NCBI GenBank assembly: GCA_947652605.1
Contig: OX393577.1
Coordinates: 22,013,466-22,077,465 of the forward strand
DNA from: Elmis aenea
Lineage: Eukaryota > Arthropoda > Insecta > Coleoptera > Elmidae
Reading direction: 5' to 3'
DNA: 64,000 bases
A program made the translations under genes and the position numbers. Below are positions 1 through 11,185 of this stretch, in pieces (position 1 is the first letter of the stretch; each line of letters starts with the position of its first letter). The notes beneath the pieces were generated by a model that saw only the letters and a list, made by a program, of their open reading frames with translations, was not told where the DNA came from and did no database searches.

Positions 1-1016
1 GCGCTCCATTCCTTATTAAGCGCCTAGTACCGTTTCAAAAACTGAACGTTCATTTGTTATACGCTGAATGTGATAACAAACGAAAGCAACTACACAGCAC
101 AATTGACACATAAAACTTAACTGTACGGGCATATAAGAGAAAGGAGCTTATGCAATCGGAATAAGAAAAAAATCAGCTCTTTTGTACTGCTTGTGACCAG
201 CCCGTAACACTATACTTGTTGGTCGCGAGGTCACCTAGAATCTAAACACACTACCGTATGTGTAATAAAATCTTTGCCACTATTGAAATACCGCTATAAT
301 TTTTACGTTAATTAAATATAAAAGTACTTCTTACATAAATTCGATTGTACACGTTGGGAAATGCGGTAAAGAACCATACGGTACTTTAATTTTGAATCAT
401 AAAGATGAAATAGATTGAAAAGAGAATTATTACTTTTAAGATGGTTTTGAAATTTCGTGTCTAATATTACGAGGGCCAAGGAAAATTTATTGAGAATTAA
501 AAAAAAAAGGAACTAGCAGACCGTGAAAAACATTATCCGTACCCTCTACTGCGCTTATTATGTGTTAAAAAAAACATTTGCTTTATTTTTAAATATTTTT
601 AAACTTTCCTAAATACGTTAAAATAATAAATAGTTTTTAGGTAAAACTACTTTACATACTGTTTTTTACCTTCAAATTATTTACTATGAGATTTTTTAAA
701 TATGCAGGCATTGTAGAAGCGTTATAATCTTGAAACTGCGTGCCAGAATTTCTACAATGTAGCAAGGATAACTGGAAGTACTTTTAAACTATCATTGTAT
801 GTATATTCGTGACTGAAACAATTATTCAATTTAAATTATGTCGTTCTTACACAATACTACAAGAGATTGAAATAACATTTGGAAAGCAAGTAAAAATAAG
901 TGCGTTATCTTATACCAAAAGTTAAGTACAGAAATCCAAAAAGTTCGAACTATTTTAACACCAGGAATAAATCAGAAACAAATTTCACAACTTAATTGTA
1001 ACAAAATATCTGTGAC
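1..1016. other. AT-rich sequence with no recognisable gene
   Basis: All frames are broken by stops and no transposon end, RNA gene or coding motif is apparent. It may be intronic or intergenic. Confidence 0.5.
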
Positions 1017-1267
1017 CAGGGCCGTTAACAGAAAATTCGGGCCCCGGGGAAGAAATGTGCCTCAGTTAAACTTTTCAATGCCGCCCGGCCCTTTCCGGTG
1101 TTGTCATCAAAATTTACTAACATCCAAAACATTTTCATATACTTTTTCGTTTAAAAAAAAAATTAATATTATCACAACTCTATTATCAATTGTTCTAATT
1201 AATAATTTTACCGCCCCTACGAAGTGCTGTTCGAGCTGCTCCAGTGGTAGCGAGTAGCGACGCCCTG
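1017..1267. mobile_element. Possible decayed hAT-type MITE
   Basis: The segment opens with CAGGGCCGTTAACAG and an internal GGGCCCCGGGG block and closes with GACGCCCTG. This CAGGGC...GCCCTG layout with GC-rich subterminal sequence resembles the clearer hAT MITE at 35190-35406. The 8-bp flanks do not match (TCTGTGAC against AACGTATT), so either the TSD has decayed or the boundaries are wrong. The 81-residue reading frame across it looks accidental. Confidence 0.33.
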
Positions 1268-2635
1268 AACGTATTAAATTAATAATTATATTTCTTAAAA
1301 TCAGATTTCACCGAGTATATACCTACGCAGCATAGACAACACAAATAAAGATGGGTATAAAGTACACAGGCCTATGGGCCTCTTTACGGAAATAGCCGGC
1401 AAGTCGCGCTTAGTATAACCCTTCACGAATGGCAGGCTGTTTGGTTGGGCCGAGAAATACACAATATATAACATAACATCACGAGCCTAAGAAAAATTAA
1501 TTAAAAATGTTACTTAAATTATTCTATTGTTGGGTTTGATTGCTTATAAATTTATAATTTACCAATCGCTTTGTATTATAATTTGTCAATTAATTTCCAG
1601 TCTGTGTCTCCTAAGTATTAGTTCATCCCCAATTATGTAAACAAGTTGCTGAGATTAACGATCCCATTTCTATACAAAACACTGCGTTTCTGGTTTAAGT
1701 GTACATTTTTAATAATGGTAAAAATTAATTTAATAAGACTTAATAGCTCTTGTTATTTGGGTTGTCTATTGATTCGCTAAAATTGTTGTGACTTAATCAA
1801 CGAGTTGGGTAATGAAAGCTCAATTTATTATGTTTTTTTATTTAAAATTCTCAAACGTCTACAGCAAGGTGTTGAAAATCATTCGACACATTGTACCGTT
1901 ACTGTTTTATTGATGGAAATCATTTCACATTCCCGTGTACTTAATTCGTCTCTATCTGCATACCTGCATATCATTTCGTAGTGGTCCGCATCACCTGGTC
2001 GTTTTTTTTTTAGCGCGTGAAGTCAGATCGAGTTGTGCCCCTCTGTTGTATATCGTCAGACAAAGCATTTTTAACCTTAGCTGGGTTGCGTGTACATCGA
2101 TCAAGAACCCAAAAAGGCGGACCAGTTATCAATGATACGAATTAAGTGGAGATGTGCAGGCAGCTGAAAAAAATAATACAACGGTTCAGTGTTATTTAAA
2201 TATGTTACCTCCAAGATAACCATAAAATAAATAAAGCAAAAATATTTCTTAGAAATGTCAAATTCATTAGTAAAATATCTGTAATACCTTAATTTATAAA
2301 AATCTCCTGAGTTTAGGTAGATGGTACTAATTAGATCCTTCCAGATTTTGAAATGATTTAGGTTTTAGCTCAATGGAATTTGGAGACTGTGCCAATAATT
2401 AAAGAGTAATTTGTGATAAAATATTTAGCGAAATTAGTCGTTAGTGAAGAAGTTCCAAAAATTTATTAGAAACTGAATTTAATTAAATTAATTTAGGATC
2501 CTTTTTCACGTACGATATACCAGGTGGCCAAAAACTGACTTTACAACTTATAACGACCGTCATTTTGGTTTGATTTAACTTTACAGTCCATATTTAATAG
2601 TTGATATTGATAAAGTCGTTCCCTAATCTTTTCAA
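1268..2635. other. AT-rich sequence, nothing recognised
   Basis: No supported gene. A 66-residue open frame near 1935-2135 has no recognisable motif. A TACCAGGTGGCC sequence near 2519 resembles the ends of foldback elements seen elsewhere in the window, but I find no partner end. Confidence 0.45.
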
Positions 2636-3012
2636 CTCAAATTCCCACCTTGTCAAACGTCTCAAATTTAAATCACATTAGAAAAAACAATTAAAGTAAC
2701 TCAACAATAATCAGAATTTTTTTGTCATTAAAAATTGTCCAAACAAGATTTTTTGGGAATTTTGTATAGTTTAATAAAGACCCTTACATGGACTAGGTAC
2801 ATTTTTGCATAAGCCAAAATATTTTTATAAATTCCGTTTTTTCTATTTTAAATTTAACTTGAAATTAAAACAAAAGTCTTATGTAAAAAAATTAGTAGCA
2901 AGGAATACACTCTTATACTTTTAACGCAATTTTCAACCCTGTCAAATGAGTTAAATTTAATTACATTATAAAACAAATAAACAATTAAAATAACACAAAA
3001 AAAAAAAATGCA
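2636..3012. repeat. Two diverged direct repeat copies about 290 bp apart
   Basis: A block starting near 2642 (CCTTGTCAAACG, then AAATTTAAATCACATTAG and ACAATTAAAGTAAC) recurs near 2933 (CCCTGTCAAATG, then AAATTTAATTACATTATA and ACAATTAAAATAAC). The copies are diverged, and the second runs into an A-rich tract just before the hAT at 3050. Confidence 0.45.
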
Positions 3013-3360
3013 GTATCCAAAAAAATGTAAAATACACTGATATCTTACTCAGGGACGTGGCTAGAGCATTTGGCACCAGGAGCAAACTTTAATATGGTGC
3101 CTATTGGATAATATAGTCTATTCTCTATTGCATATAAAAGAATCATAAAAAACGCTTTTTATGAATATAAAGAGTATTATGTTTCTATAAAACAAAAAAA
3201 AGTTCAAAGATATAATAAAAAATCATAGCAGTGTTTGATTAGTCTGTGTCATTAAAAATATTTAAAAAAAAACATATTATTTACAAATTTAAATAATACT
3301 AGAAACATTCGTTAAAAGGTACTTTAAAATAATAGGAGTAGAACGAATAATTTAAAGTTT

Positions 3361-4060
3361 GATTTTTCTAGCTTTTGTTATTGCAAATTGGTAAATTATG
3401 TCATCAAAATTAACACTTTTGGCTACATCCCTCTCAATCGATAACAAACCTAGCCCAGTTTATCGTTCTTGGCCCATGGTAGATCTGAGGTAATTTTTTA
3501 TTAATTTAAGTTTGCTAAACAATTCCTCTCCTGATGCCACGATTACAAAATATGGAGAAAAATATTTTGCAAGTCGTACATATATTCGGATATGATTCGT
3601 AAATATTTCATTTGTGCAGGACATTTAGACCAGAATGTCAAGGATTGAAGCTTGGAGTATCTGTTATATTCGGGATAATTTGATTAATTTGATATTTAAA
3701 AGTTTTAGTTTCACTAACAAGTTTGTTTTTATTCACATCCTTTAAAATATTCAAGCAAAATCATTTGCGTGTTTTTCTAATTCCTCTATAGAATATATTT
3801 TAAAATCAGGGCCAGTAAGACATGAAAACTCATTGTAAATATTTTTTAATGTTTAAAATCGCCAATGTAATGCAGATATGATCGAATCTAATACTTTTTT
3901 ATATTTAATATCCAATGTTTTGGGCTAATCAAATGATGACAATTCATCATTAGTTGTATTATCATTCATTTTCTTAATTTTATGTGGTCTTGTACAATGA
4001 AAATCAGAAACTATTTGCAGTGACGTACCTACATTTTTGTATCGCTTTTTCAATTATCAA
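3361..4060 (-). pseudogene. hAT transposase C-terminal remnant
   Basis: Read on the minus strand, one frame gives a run with TGPDFKIYSIEELEKHA and later ASGEELFSKLKLIKNYLRST, then RLSIE-like LGLLSIERDVAKSVNFDDII. This is the typical order of the hAT C-terminal dimerisation domain of ZMYM1/TTF-type transposases. At least three in-frame stops (near 3942, 3860 and 3456) and probable frameshifts make it inactive. It would have bound and cut the TIRs of its own element. The N-terminal zinc finger and catalytic core are not visible. Confidence 0.75.
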
Positions 4061-4326
4061 TTTTGCATCACTTTGTCGCATTTCTTGCATTATATCTTCG
4101 AGAAACAATATATTTTTACTGCATAATCTACCTATTGATAAAGTATGACTTTAAAGAGTTAAACACATACGATGGATATGACTTAAAATCCGATTCCACT
4201 TTACCAAATAACATACAAACTTAAAATCGATATTCTTTAACAAAAAAACGCGCTTTTTGGTCTTTACTTAGGTTTTTTCTTGCCAAGTTTGCAGAGTACT
4301 AATTATATTTTCAAGTTTAATTACTA

Positions 4327-4576
4327 CTGAGCTCGGTGGCTGGTTGGTCTGCAACCTAGCGAGTAAAGTCGGGAGGCGTGGGTTCGAATCCCGCGGCCGT
4401 CTGTCATCGTAGGGGTTTCAGATGGTTTCTTCTACCTACTATAGGCAAATGCTGTGACAGTACTTCCACCTACCCTCTACCCTAACTCACCTAATCCTAG
4501 TTCCCTCCTCCTTCACTTCGGTGATTAGCCATAGCAGCAAAAGCATGCCGAAGTAAAACAAATCAGATAAAAAAAA
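4327..4576 (+). mobile_element. tRNA-derived SINE with perfect 14-bp TSD
   Basis: The 5' part is tRNA-like. GCTCGGTGGCTGG sits at the A-box position and GGTTCGAATCC at 4381-4391 is a perfect RNA polymerase III B box. A non-tRNA body follows and the element ends in CAGATAAAAAAAA. It is flanked by AAGTTTAATTACTA on both sides (4313-4326 and 4577-4590), as expected for target-primed insertion using LINE machinery. It lies inside the hAT at 3050-4685 and is therefore younger. I cannot name the SINE family or say which LINE mobilised it. Confidence 0.88.
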
Positions 4577-4685
4577 AAGTTTAATTACTAAAGAATTTAG
4601 ACTCCCACTTAATTTTAGCACATAACTGACTCAGTGTTGTCGATAAATTGGAATTTTGGCGCCCCTGCCTCTCCACACGGCCCTG

Positions 4686-5070
4686 TATCTATAATAATGA
4701 AATTAGATTAACTTTGATGTGACAATTAATTGTCGGCGTTCGTAACCAACCATTTTTTTGACTACATAACTTATGACTATACAAATGTACAAAACTATGC
4801 AAGAAATATATTGGTTAATTTTTGCAATATCTGTGTCATAATAGTATTTACAATCAAAAGTCTACAAACCGTCTACAAGAGTAACGATTAATAACACAAT
4901 TCTATAGTAACCATTTCCCCATTTTTGCAATACACTTGTTGTCCCTCGAATAATAATAATTGAGGGTACACCAAAGTTTTTATCTACAAAAAACGTTTTT
5001 ATTTTAATACATCGGAAGGTAACAAAATGCCACCTTGTTTGCCAAAAAACACTTGCAAAGCAACTATTCA
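4686..5070. other. Short AT-rich spacer
   Basis: Sequence between the decayed hAT and the first Harbinger-type element. Nothing recognised. Confidence 0.5.
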
Positions 5071-5073
5071 TAA

Positions 5074-6131
5074 AAGGCCGTTTACACACACGGTTTTGCA
5101 CATGGTTTTGCATGTGGTTTTGCACACTGTTTTTGCGGCTTGGTTTCGCACATGATCGCGTACTGTTTACACGTACGGTTTTGCACATGGTTTTACTGTA
5201 ATCATTTGTCGTCAAACGCTGAGTGACTAGCTCGCTTGTATATTCATTACGTAATATACCGTTATACCTACATATTATAACACCTCAATTTTTTAATGTT
5301 ATTTATAACGTTGTGTCGAGAAAGAAAATAACGCAACAATTTCAAATATAACTTTGTAACTAACGCAATTATTGTATAACTTAGTATGACTGACAAACAT
5401 AACTGTAGTTTAAAAATATAGGCAGTAATAAAATTAAAAGCAGTAACAAATAATCTTACGTCATCAAAATTTGACACCGACTGCCTCGGTGCTTCCTGGT
5501 CAGCTAAAAACATAAGCAGGTCGTAGTGCCATAACTTTGAAATATAAACATCCTCTGCTCCTGCACCAGACTTCAGAGATTATCTGTATTTCTTCTACTC
5601 TCTCCGAAAATTGCTTTTCATACTGTTAAGTTTTAACGTAACAGTTGCTCTTGTCGAGTTTACATCTAAGTACTTCTTTAAATTTCTTTATTAAAGTTTC
5701 ATAGGCTTGCTCCCTGGAAACTCTGTTTCGAAATTCCAGGGATTTTACTTGCCACGGGCAGGGTTAACTTTTAAATATATAAATCATTTCTACCATGAAT
5801 TGTCTGCTAACATGTCTTGTCGTCGCCCGGCATCTTGAGAAGTCAACGAAACCAAGAATTAAACAAACAAGTGACAATGCGCATGTACAATGGATTGAAA
5901 TGTAAAGTAGCTCATGCGCAGTGAACAAAACCAAGCATGCAAAACCAAGTTGCGTTTACACTTACGGTTTTGCACATGTGCAAAACCAAGAAATCTAGCA
6001 GCGCTAGATTCACTTGTGCAAAACCAAGGTCAATAAAATCGCTTTGTTTTAGCGTTCACACACACGGTTTTGCACATATGCAAAACAAAGTCAGCAAAAC
6101 CATGTGCAAAACCGTGTGTGTAAACGGCCTA
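5074..6131. mobile_element. PIF/Harbinger-type non-autonomous element 1
   Basis: The ends are inverted copies of AGGCCGTTTACACACACGG followed by repeated GTTTTGCACATG units. The right end repeats this in reverse (CCGTGTGTGTAAACGGCCT). TAA flanks both sides (5071-5073 and 6132-6134) if the first TIR base is allowed to vary, which fits the 3-bp TWA target duplication of PIF/Harbinger. The subterminal region has more GGTTTTGCACA units and a CTAGCAGCGCTAG palindrome near 5996. The 1058-bp interior shows no transposase; the small frames across it simply translate the repeats. Confidence 0.72.
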
Positions 6132-6739
6132 TAATGTACAAACATCTGCTAATTGTTTTTTGTCTTATGTGTAATAGGCCGTTTACACACACGGTTTTGC
6201 ACATGGTTTTGCTACTTAGGTTTTGCATATGTGCAAAACCGTGTGTGTAAACGCTAATTTATTGACCTTGGTTTTGCACAAGTGAATCTAGCGCTGCTAG
6301 ATTTCTTGGTTTTTAAAACCAAGCCACAAAAACAGTGTGCAAAACCACATGAAAACCATGTGCAAAACCGTGTGTGTACAGAGCTGGGCAAAGCACCGAC
6401 CCTAAGTGCTTGAAGCACCGAGCATTCAAGCACTTTTGTAAGTGCTTGATCTAATTAAGCAGTAAGTACTTTGGATTTTAAAAATGCTTAAAAGCATCAA
6501 GCACTGACCAAAGTGCTTAAAAAAATTAAGCAGCAAGCATTGAGCATTTGGGAACTGCTTAAGAGAAATTTAAAATTTAAACAGTTTTCCATGATGTAGC
6601 ATACATAAATACTATGCAGTAAGCATACATAAAATTAAAACTTTTATTTATACCCTCCCTAGATAATACGAGTAGTTATACATATGTATAGAGAATAAAT
6701 AATATAGGCTATTAGATTATGTAATCAGTTAGTACCTAC

Positions 6740-7575
6740 TAGGGTTTCTCATATTCGACCATTTTGCTTGTCCCAGGATTCCGGGAAGAAATCGACCTTT
6801 GTCCCGGGCTTTCCCGGGATCCCGGGATGTAATAAAGTATGTCAATATTTTTAAATAAATGACAAAAAAATTAAGGGAGCGGTTTATTACTTAAAAACAA
6901 CTCCAAGTCATATATGTGATACATTTTGCTTTACGATTATCATAAATAATTAAATAATATTGGTGAGAGAAACATACATTTGAGAAATATAACCTTTCTA
7001 TCGCAGTTTCATATTTATGAACACAATAATATAATTTTTACAATGAATTTTTGTAATGTGATTTAAGAAAAGAATGGTGATCTGTGCTTCGGTAAATTAG
7101 TGTTTTTCTTGATTTATTAACAAAAATGTTTGCTGCATAAAATGTTCTCTCAGTCTCTATTGAGGTGAAATTGTATTGATAGCATCTAGCACCAGAGACA
7201 TCGTTTTTATCAAAAATAATTCATTTTTAATCTATTTTGCATCGAATTACTAGGATACACAAAAATAAAACTGTAAAAGTATATTGAAGATATTAATTTT
7301 GTCATGGAGATCGGGCTTAGTTACGCCATACTAAAAGAAGAAATACAAAAGAGAAAAATTATTTTGAAATAATTTTCCATAATTTACTGTTAGTAAAGAT
7401 ATTTATATATTATATTCTGATAGGTTATGATAGTATTACAAAGATCTTAGCACAAAATAAACGAAAATAGCACTTTTTTTAAAATCCCGGGAATTCCCGG
7501 GACAAAAAGCATTTCCCGGGAAAGATAAAATAGCTTAAAATGGACCAGGATCCCGGGATCTCGGAAGAAACCCTA
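6740..7575 (-). mobile_element. hAT element with CCCGGGA-rich ends, copy 1
   Basis: The ends are TAGGGTTTCT...AGAAACCCTA, flanked by GTACCTAC (6732-6739 and 7576-7583), a perfect 8-bp hAT duplication. The subterminal regions are full of CCCGGGA/TTCCCGGG repeats. The interior keeps part of a hAT transposase C-terminus on the minus strand (7060-7185). It is inserted in the hAT at 6379-8470, making a three-level nest. A diverged second copy is at 20489-21301. Confidence 0.88.
7060..7185 (-). pseudogene. hAT transposase dimerisation-domain scrap
   Basis: On the minus strand the segment reads FTSIETERTFYAANIFVNKS, then a diverged tail ending SFLKSHYK. This matches the SERAFSAAG-type motif of the hAT C-terminal dimerisation domain. 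Only about 40 residues survive. The same stretch in copy 2 (20815-20935) supports the reading. Confidence 0.62.
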
Positions 7576-7974
7576 GTACCTACTCCCATTATATTAAACA
7601 TTGTATCTAATTTTGGATGGAAGCATGCAAGATTAAAATTTAATAAACATCGATGGTGTGTCTTATTTACTATTTGAGAAAAATGAATACCGCAACAATA
7701 AAATTTTTGAGTTGTAGGTGTAGGATATAAAAATAAATTCCTCATATTAAAACACAACGAACATAATCATTTATTAACAATAATAAATTAACACGGGTAG
7801 AGTTTAGAGTAGAGATCAAAAAAACAAAATATCACGTTCCGTTTTAAAAAATTGCAAAACATAAGGCTGTTTTGCATTTACTTAAATAAGTAGGTATTAC
7901 TAGAAATTTTAGTGCCTGAACCTATGCATATAATGCTTGCTAGATACTAATGTCAACATTGACGGTCTAAATTT

Positions 7975-8367
7975 TCGAATTTACTTTTAAAAGTACCAGA
8001 TTTTCAAAATTATCATCTGAAAGTACATGCCTGTTAGGTGCATTTATTATACTTGCGAAAGAAAATAATCGCTCAACAGAAGCACTTGATGGCAGAGGAG
8101 TATTGTATCTCAAAAATAATTTCTTCACTGTAGGGAAGTTATGTCCCAGTCCGTTCTAGGATCTTTGGTATACTGAGCTAATTCTAACTCTATCGTTGTT
8201 TTTTGTTCATGGATAGAAATGGCTAATAGATTTTCACGGGTTGAATTCATAAAATCTGTTTCATTAAAATCAAAAATGAGCGCGGTAAAAATAAAAATGC
8301 TTATTAAGTCTTCTAAAGTGCTTAATAAGTACCAAGTGTTCATGAAAGTGCTTGGTGCTCTAAGCAT
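7975..8367 (-). pseudogene. hAT transposase C-terminal remnant
   Basis: An 80-residue frame (8125-8367) ends at a stop. After a one-base frame change the minus strand continues KLFLRYNTPLPSSASVERLF and then LSDDNFENLVLLKVNS, the classic hAT dimerisation motif. The frameshift near 8125-8135 and absence of the rest of the enzyme show it is dead. It belongs to the hAT at 6379-8470. Confidence 0.75.
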
Positions 8368-8487
8368 CGAGCACCTGTTTTAGAAAGTGCTCCAAGCATT
8401 GTGCTCAAAGCATTAAAAGTGCTTAAAAAATTATTGCAAGTAGTAAGCATTCAAGCATTGCCCAGCTCTGTGTGTGTAAACGGCCTT

Positions 8488-10417
8488 TAACAGATTGTCC
8501 ACTTTTTGTTAAGACATTGGTCACGAACATTTTTTGTATTTGTCATTCTTTCGAGTTCAACTTGTGGATTTCAGACTTGTTTATATCGTTGTTTTTGTTA
8601 ACTATGGTATTTGTACATTTAAAAACTATTGAAAGTGCAAATTTTATGTTACCAGGAGTACCTATATCAAGCAAGGTAAGTCCTTATTCATTACCCGTAA
8701 ATTAGTTTCATTAATATTCGTAACAAAATTAATTTTTGCACTGTTTACGTAGTTTTAAGTTGAAGCAAAACCTTTCTTCAGCTAAAAATGAGTTATGCCA
8801 GGAAACGTCAAGTAAGCATACATAATACGAGACAACATCTGATCTAGTAATTGTTTTTAAGTCGTTTTGTAAACCTTCCCACACTTTTTCATGTTATGCA
8901 CAAGGTTCATGAGATCTTAAGTTCACTTTAAACAGTTGACAGTATCAAATTTGATTAGGTTGAGTGCGTTAGATGATTAAGGTCTTTCAAGGTCTTCAAA
9001 CAAGCTACACACAACTGCACTTTTTTACAACAGTTGATGTTTTTTTTTGTGTTGCATGAGCACGCCTTGATGAAAAATATGGGAGTTGGTACAAGTAATC
9101 AAACTTCACTTATGCAAGCCAACTTTGTGATTGATGCCACCGGCTACTTATGGTAAGGCCACTTAGATAGACGCCACCGAATTGAAATACGGGCCGTATT
9201 ATACGAGGGCAAGCTAAATATAGTAAGAGTAAAAAGCACCATTAACAATTTCTTATATTCTGTTATAAATACATTTAATAATAAACTTAATTATTTTAAT
9301 TCTTAATTGATTAATTCAGTTGGTTGCTTCTTTCCCTACGTTTTGTCAAGAATATGGTACTTTTTATGGCATTTTTTAAGAGTTTATTTTAAAAGGGTCG
9401 AGTTGTTATTGTAATCTTTATAGTTGCTACATTTGTTTCGAGCCTAAACATCCCGTTGAAATATGCGGCACCGTGTCGTGCATATTTTCGTTTTAATACC
9501 GATCAGGTCGTTTTAATATGGTAGCAGCTCGACCAACTTAAACCTCTGATATTCGTGTGAATTCATAGGAAGTTGTTCACTTTGGACGGATGTAACGACC
9601 ACTCCCATCGCTTCTACCGGGTCTTAGCTGGATTACTCAAAGTTATTATACGATTGTACTGCCGGCAGCATTATTTACAAAATATATTGCCCTGTGTCAC
9701 CGATTATTTAAATTTAACCGTTGTTTGATTCACCAGAAAAAGCGCCACAAAAAAACTAACCACTATAATTATCTTTATAATGGATTTAGCTGTGATTTTG
9801 GAATAAATAGCCAAGTAATTTTGATATAATCAGCTATTTATAGGCAAATTACAGGTTGTTAATTGCCAGTTTATAATTAGTAGCATTTTATAAATTCATC
9901 TAGATTAATTTTGGAATCCTTGAACCTTGGATTTTGGTATTTGGGAACATTTCTTCAGATGATATGTTAGGGAATGTTAATATAAAATTTAAGTTTTTAG
10001 AAGTTAACGTGTTTAAATCTCACATAAAGGCAATTCAGAATCACTATATAATTGTTGTTTTTTAAAACGATTACCTAATTTAGAAACGTACTATAGCAAA
10101 AGCAAAGAGAACATTCTAAATGCCACTTAAATTGCATGTGCAAATTTACAACAAAATGTTAATTACCTGTTTAAGTATTTTGCTACTAAACGTAAGTTTT
10201 TTATAAAAATAATTTTCGCAATTCCCTTATTAACTAACAATTGAATTATTTACACAAAATCATCATGAATAATATCTGACAAAGGTAAGTACATGTAAAA
10301 TTTTGTGGGTTATAAACGGGGCCATCGTTATTAGCGGGCCGACTCCTTACAGCAAGATGCGAGAAAAGTGGTGGGGATAAAAACCGACCGTTCATTATTT
10401 GCTAGTTTTTGCTGTAC
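8488..10417. other. Long AT-rich stretch without a supported gene
   Basis: No transposon ends or protein motifs recognised. A sequence AGCAAGGTAAGT near 8668-8679 fits a splice-donor consensus and closes a short open frame (about 24 residues from an ATG near 8604), but there is no other support for an exon. Possibly intronic. Confidence 0.4.
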
Positions 10418-10700
10418 CTTTTAATTTATTTGCTGGTCTTTAATACAAGATAAATTTAAAAAAAATTGTATCTCCAACTTCACAGTGAAGTACATTTGCT
10501 AAAAATGTAAAAACTTTTTACGTCATCATTGTTAGCTCTTTTTTTCTAATCTTTGCCTTATACTTTTTAAATTTCTTGCTGGTCTCTAATATGGGATAAT
10601 TAAAAAAAAAGTTTTGTACCTCCAACTTCACGGTGAGGTACATTAGCAAAAATATCAATTAACTGTTTACGTCATTTTCTGCAAATTTTTGCTTTACTTT
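10418..10700. repeat. Diverged tandem duplication, unit about 146 bp
   Basis: TGCTGGTCTTTAATA at 10431 recurs as TGCTGGTCTCTAATA at 10577, followed in both copies by CTCCAACTTCACRGTGARG, TACATT and TTTACGTCAT. A weak third start may follow near 10690. No coding potential seen. Confidence 0.6.
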
Positions 10701-11185
10701 TAATTTTCCTTCCACAAGATATCCAATTTTTTCATGAATATTATGGGTTACAAATAGTATTCGTCTATTTTCAACACGAATAACTTCAAATAACCGTCAT
10801 TTCCGTTAATATTTTGTTTTAATAACTTAATAATAAATAAAGTTCAATTAATAATTTACACATACTTTTAATTTATTGACATTTAAAAGGTTATTTTGTT
10901 GCAGTTGCAGTTATTTTAAAAACCATAAACTATTGTACGTAGCACAGGTTGATTGTTAATACGAAATTGTTTTGTGTTTTTTTAGTAATTAAATTTTTAC
11001 TTTGAAGTAAGTAATAAATAATTATGCCATTAGTTGATATTTGTATGTTTACTAGCATGAACTTATAACTTATATAACATATAAATATTGTTATATACAG
11101 TATTTTTTGTAAATGATTTGTTGTATAACTTGTTAAAATAATTTACTTCAAAATAAAATGAAAAAGTAGCTTCATTACTTTGTAT

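Larger units (their letters stand above)
3050..4685 (-). mobile_element. Decayed hAT DNA transposon carrying a SINE
   Basis: The left end reads CAGGGACGTGGCTAGAG. The right end, read inward on the minus strand, is CAGGGCCGTGTGGAGAGGC, so the ends form imperfect terminal inverted repeats of the hAT CAGGG type. Between them the minus strand holds a recognisable but dead transposase C-terminus (3361-4060). The right half is interrupted by a tRNA-derived SINE (4327-4576). The flanking bases share TATCT but not a clean 8-bp duplication, consistent with age. Confidence 0.65.
6379..8470 (-). mobile_element. hAT element with AAGTGCTT-rich ends
   Basis: Terminal inverted repeats CAGAGCTGGGCAA...TTGCCCAGCTCTG are flanked by a perfect 8-bp duplication TGTGTGTA (6371-6378 and 8471-8478). 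Both subterminal regions hold many AAGTGCTT/AAGCACTT/AAGCATT motifs on both strands, which probably act as transposase binding sites. A broken hAT transposase C-terminus lies at 7975-8367 on the minus strand. It sits inside Harbinger element 2 and contains another hAT at 6740-7575. Confidence 0.88.
6175..8487. mobile_element. PIF/Harbinger-type element 2, interrupted by a hAT
   Basis: It carries the same AGGCCGTTTACACACACGG end as element 1 and is flanked by TAA at 6172-6174 and 8488-8490. Its left subterminal block (near 6257-6303, with CTAGCGCTGCTAG) is the reverse complement of the right subterminal block of element 1, so the two copies point in opposite directions with only about 40 bp between them. 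Nearly all of its length is a later hAT insertion (6379-8470). Without that insertion it is only about 220 bp. Confidence 0.7.

Noticed and set aside
4327..4410. A functional tRNA gene
   Set aside because: The A and B boxes are present, but the cloverleaf is not convincing. The segment continues into a SINE body with a tail and 14-bp duplication.
8472..8705. A 77-residue gene ending at a consensus splice donor
   Set aside because: It begins inside the Harbinger terminal repeat, shows no known motif, and the single donor is weak evidence.
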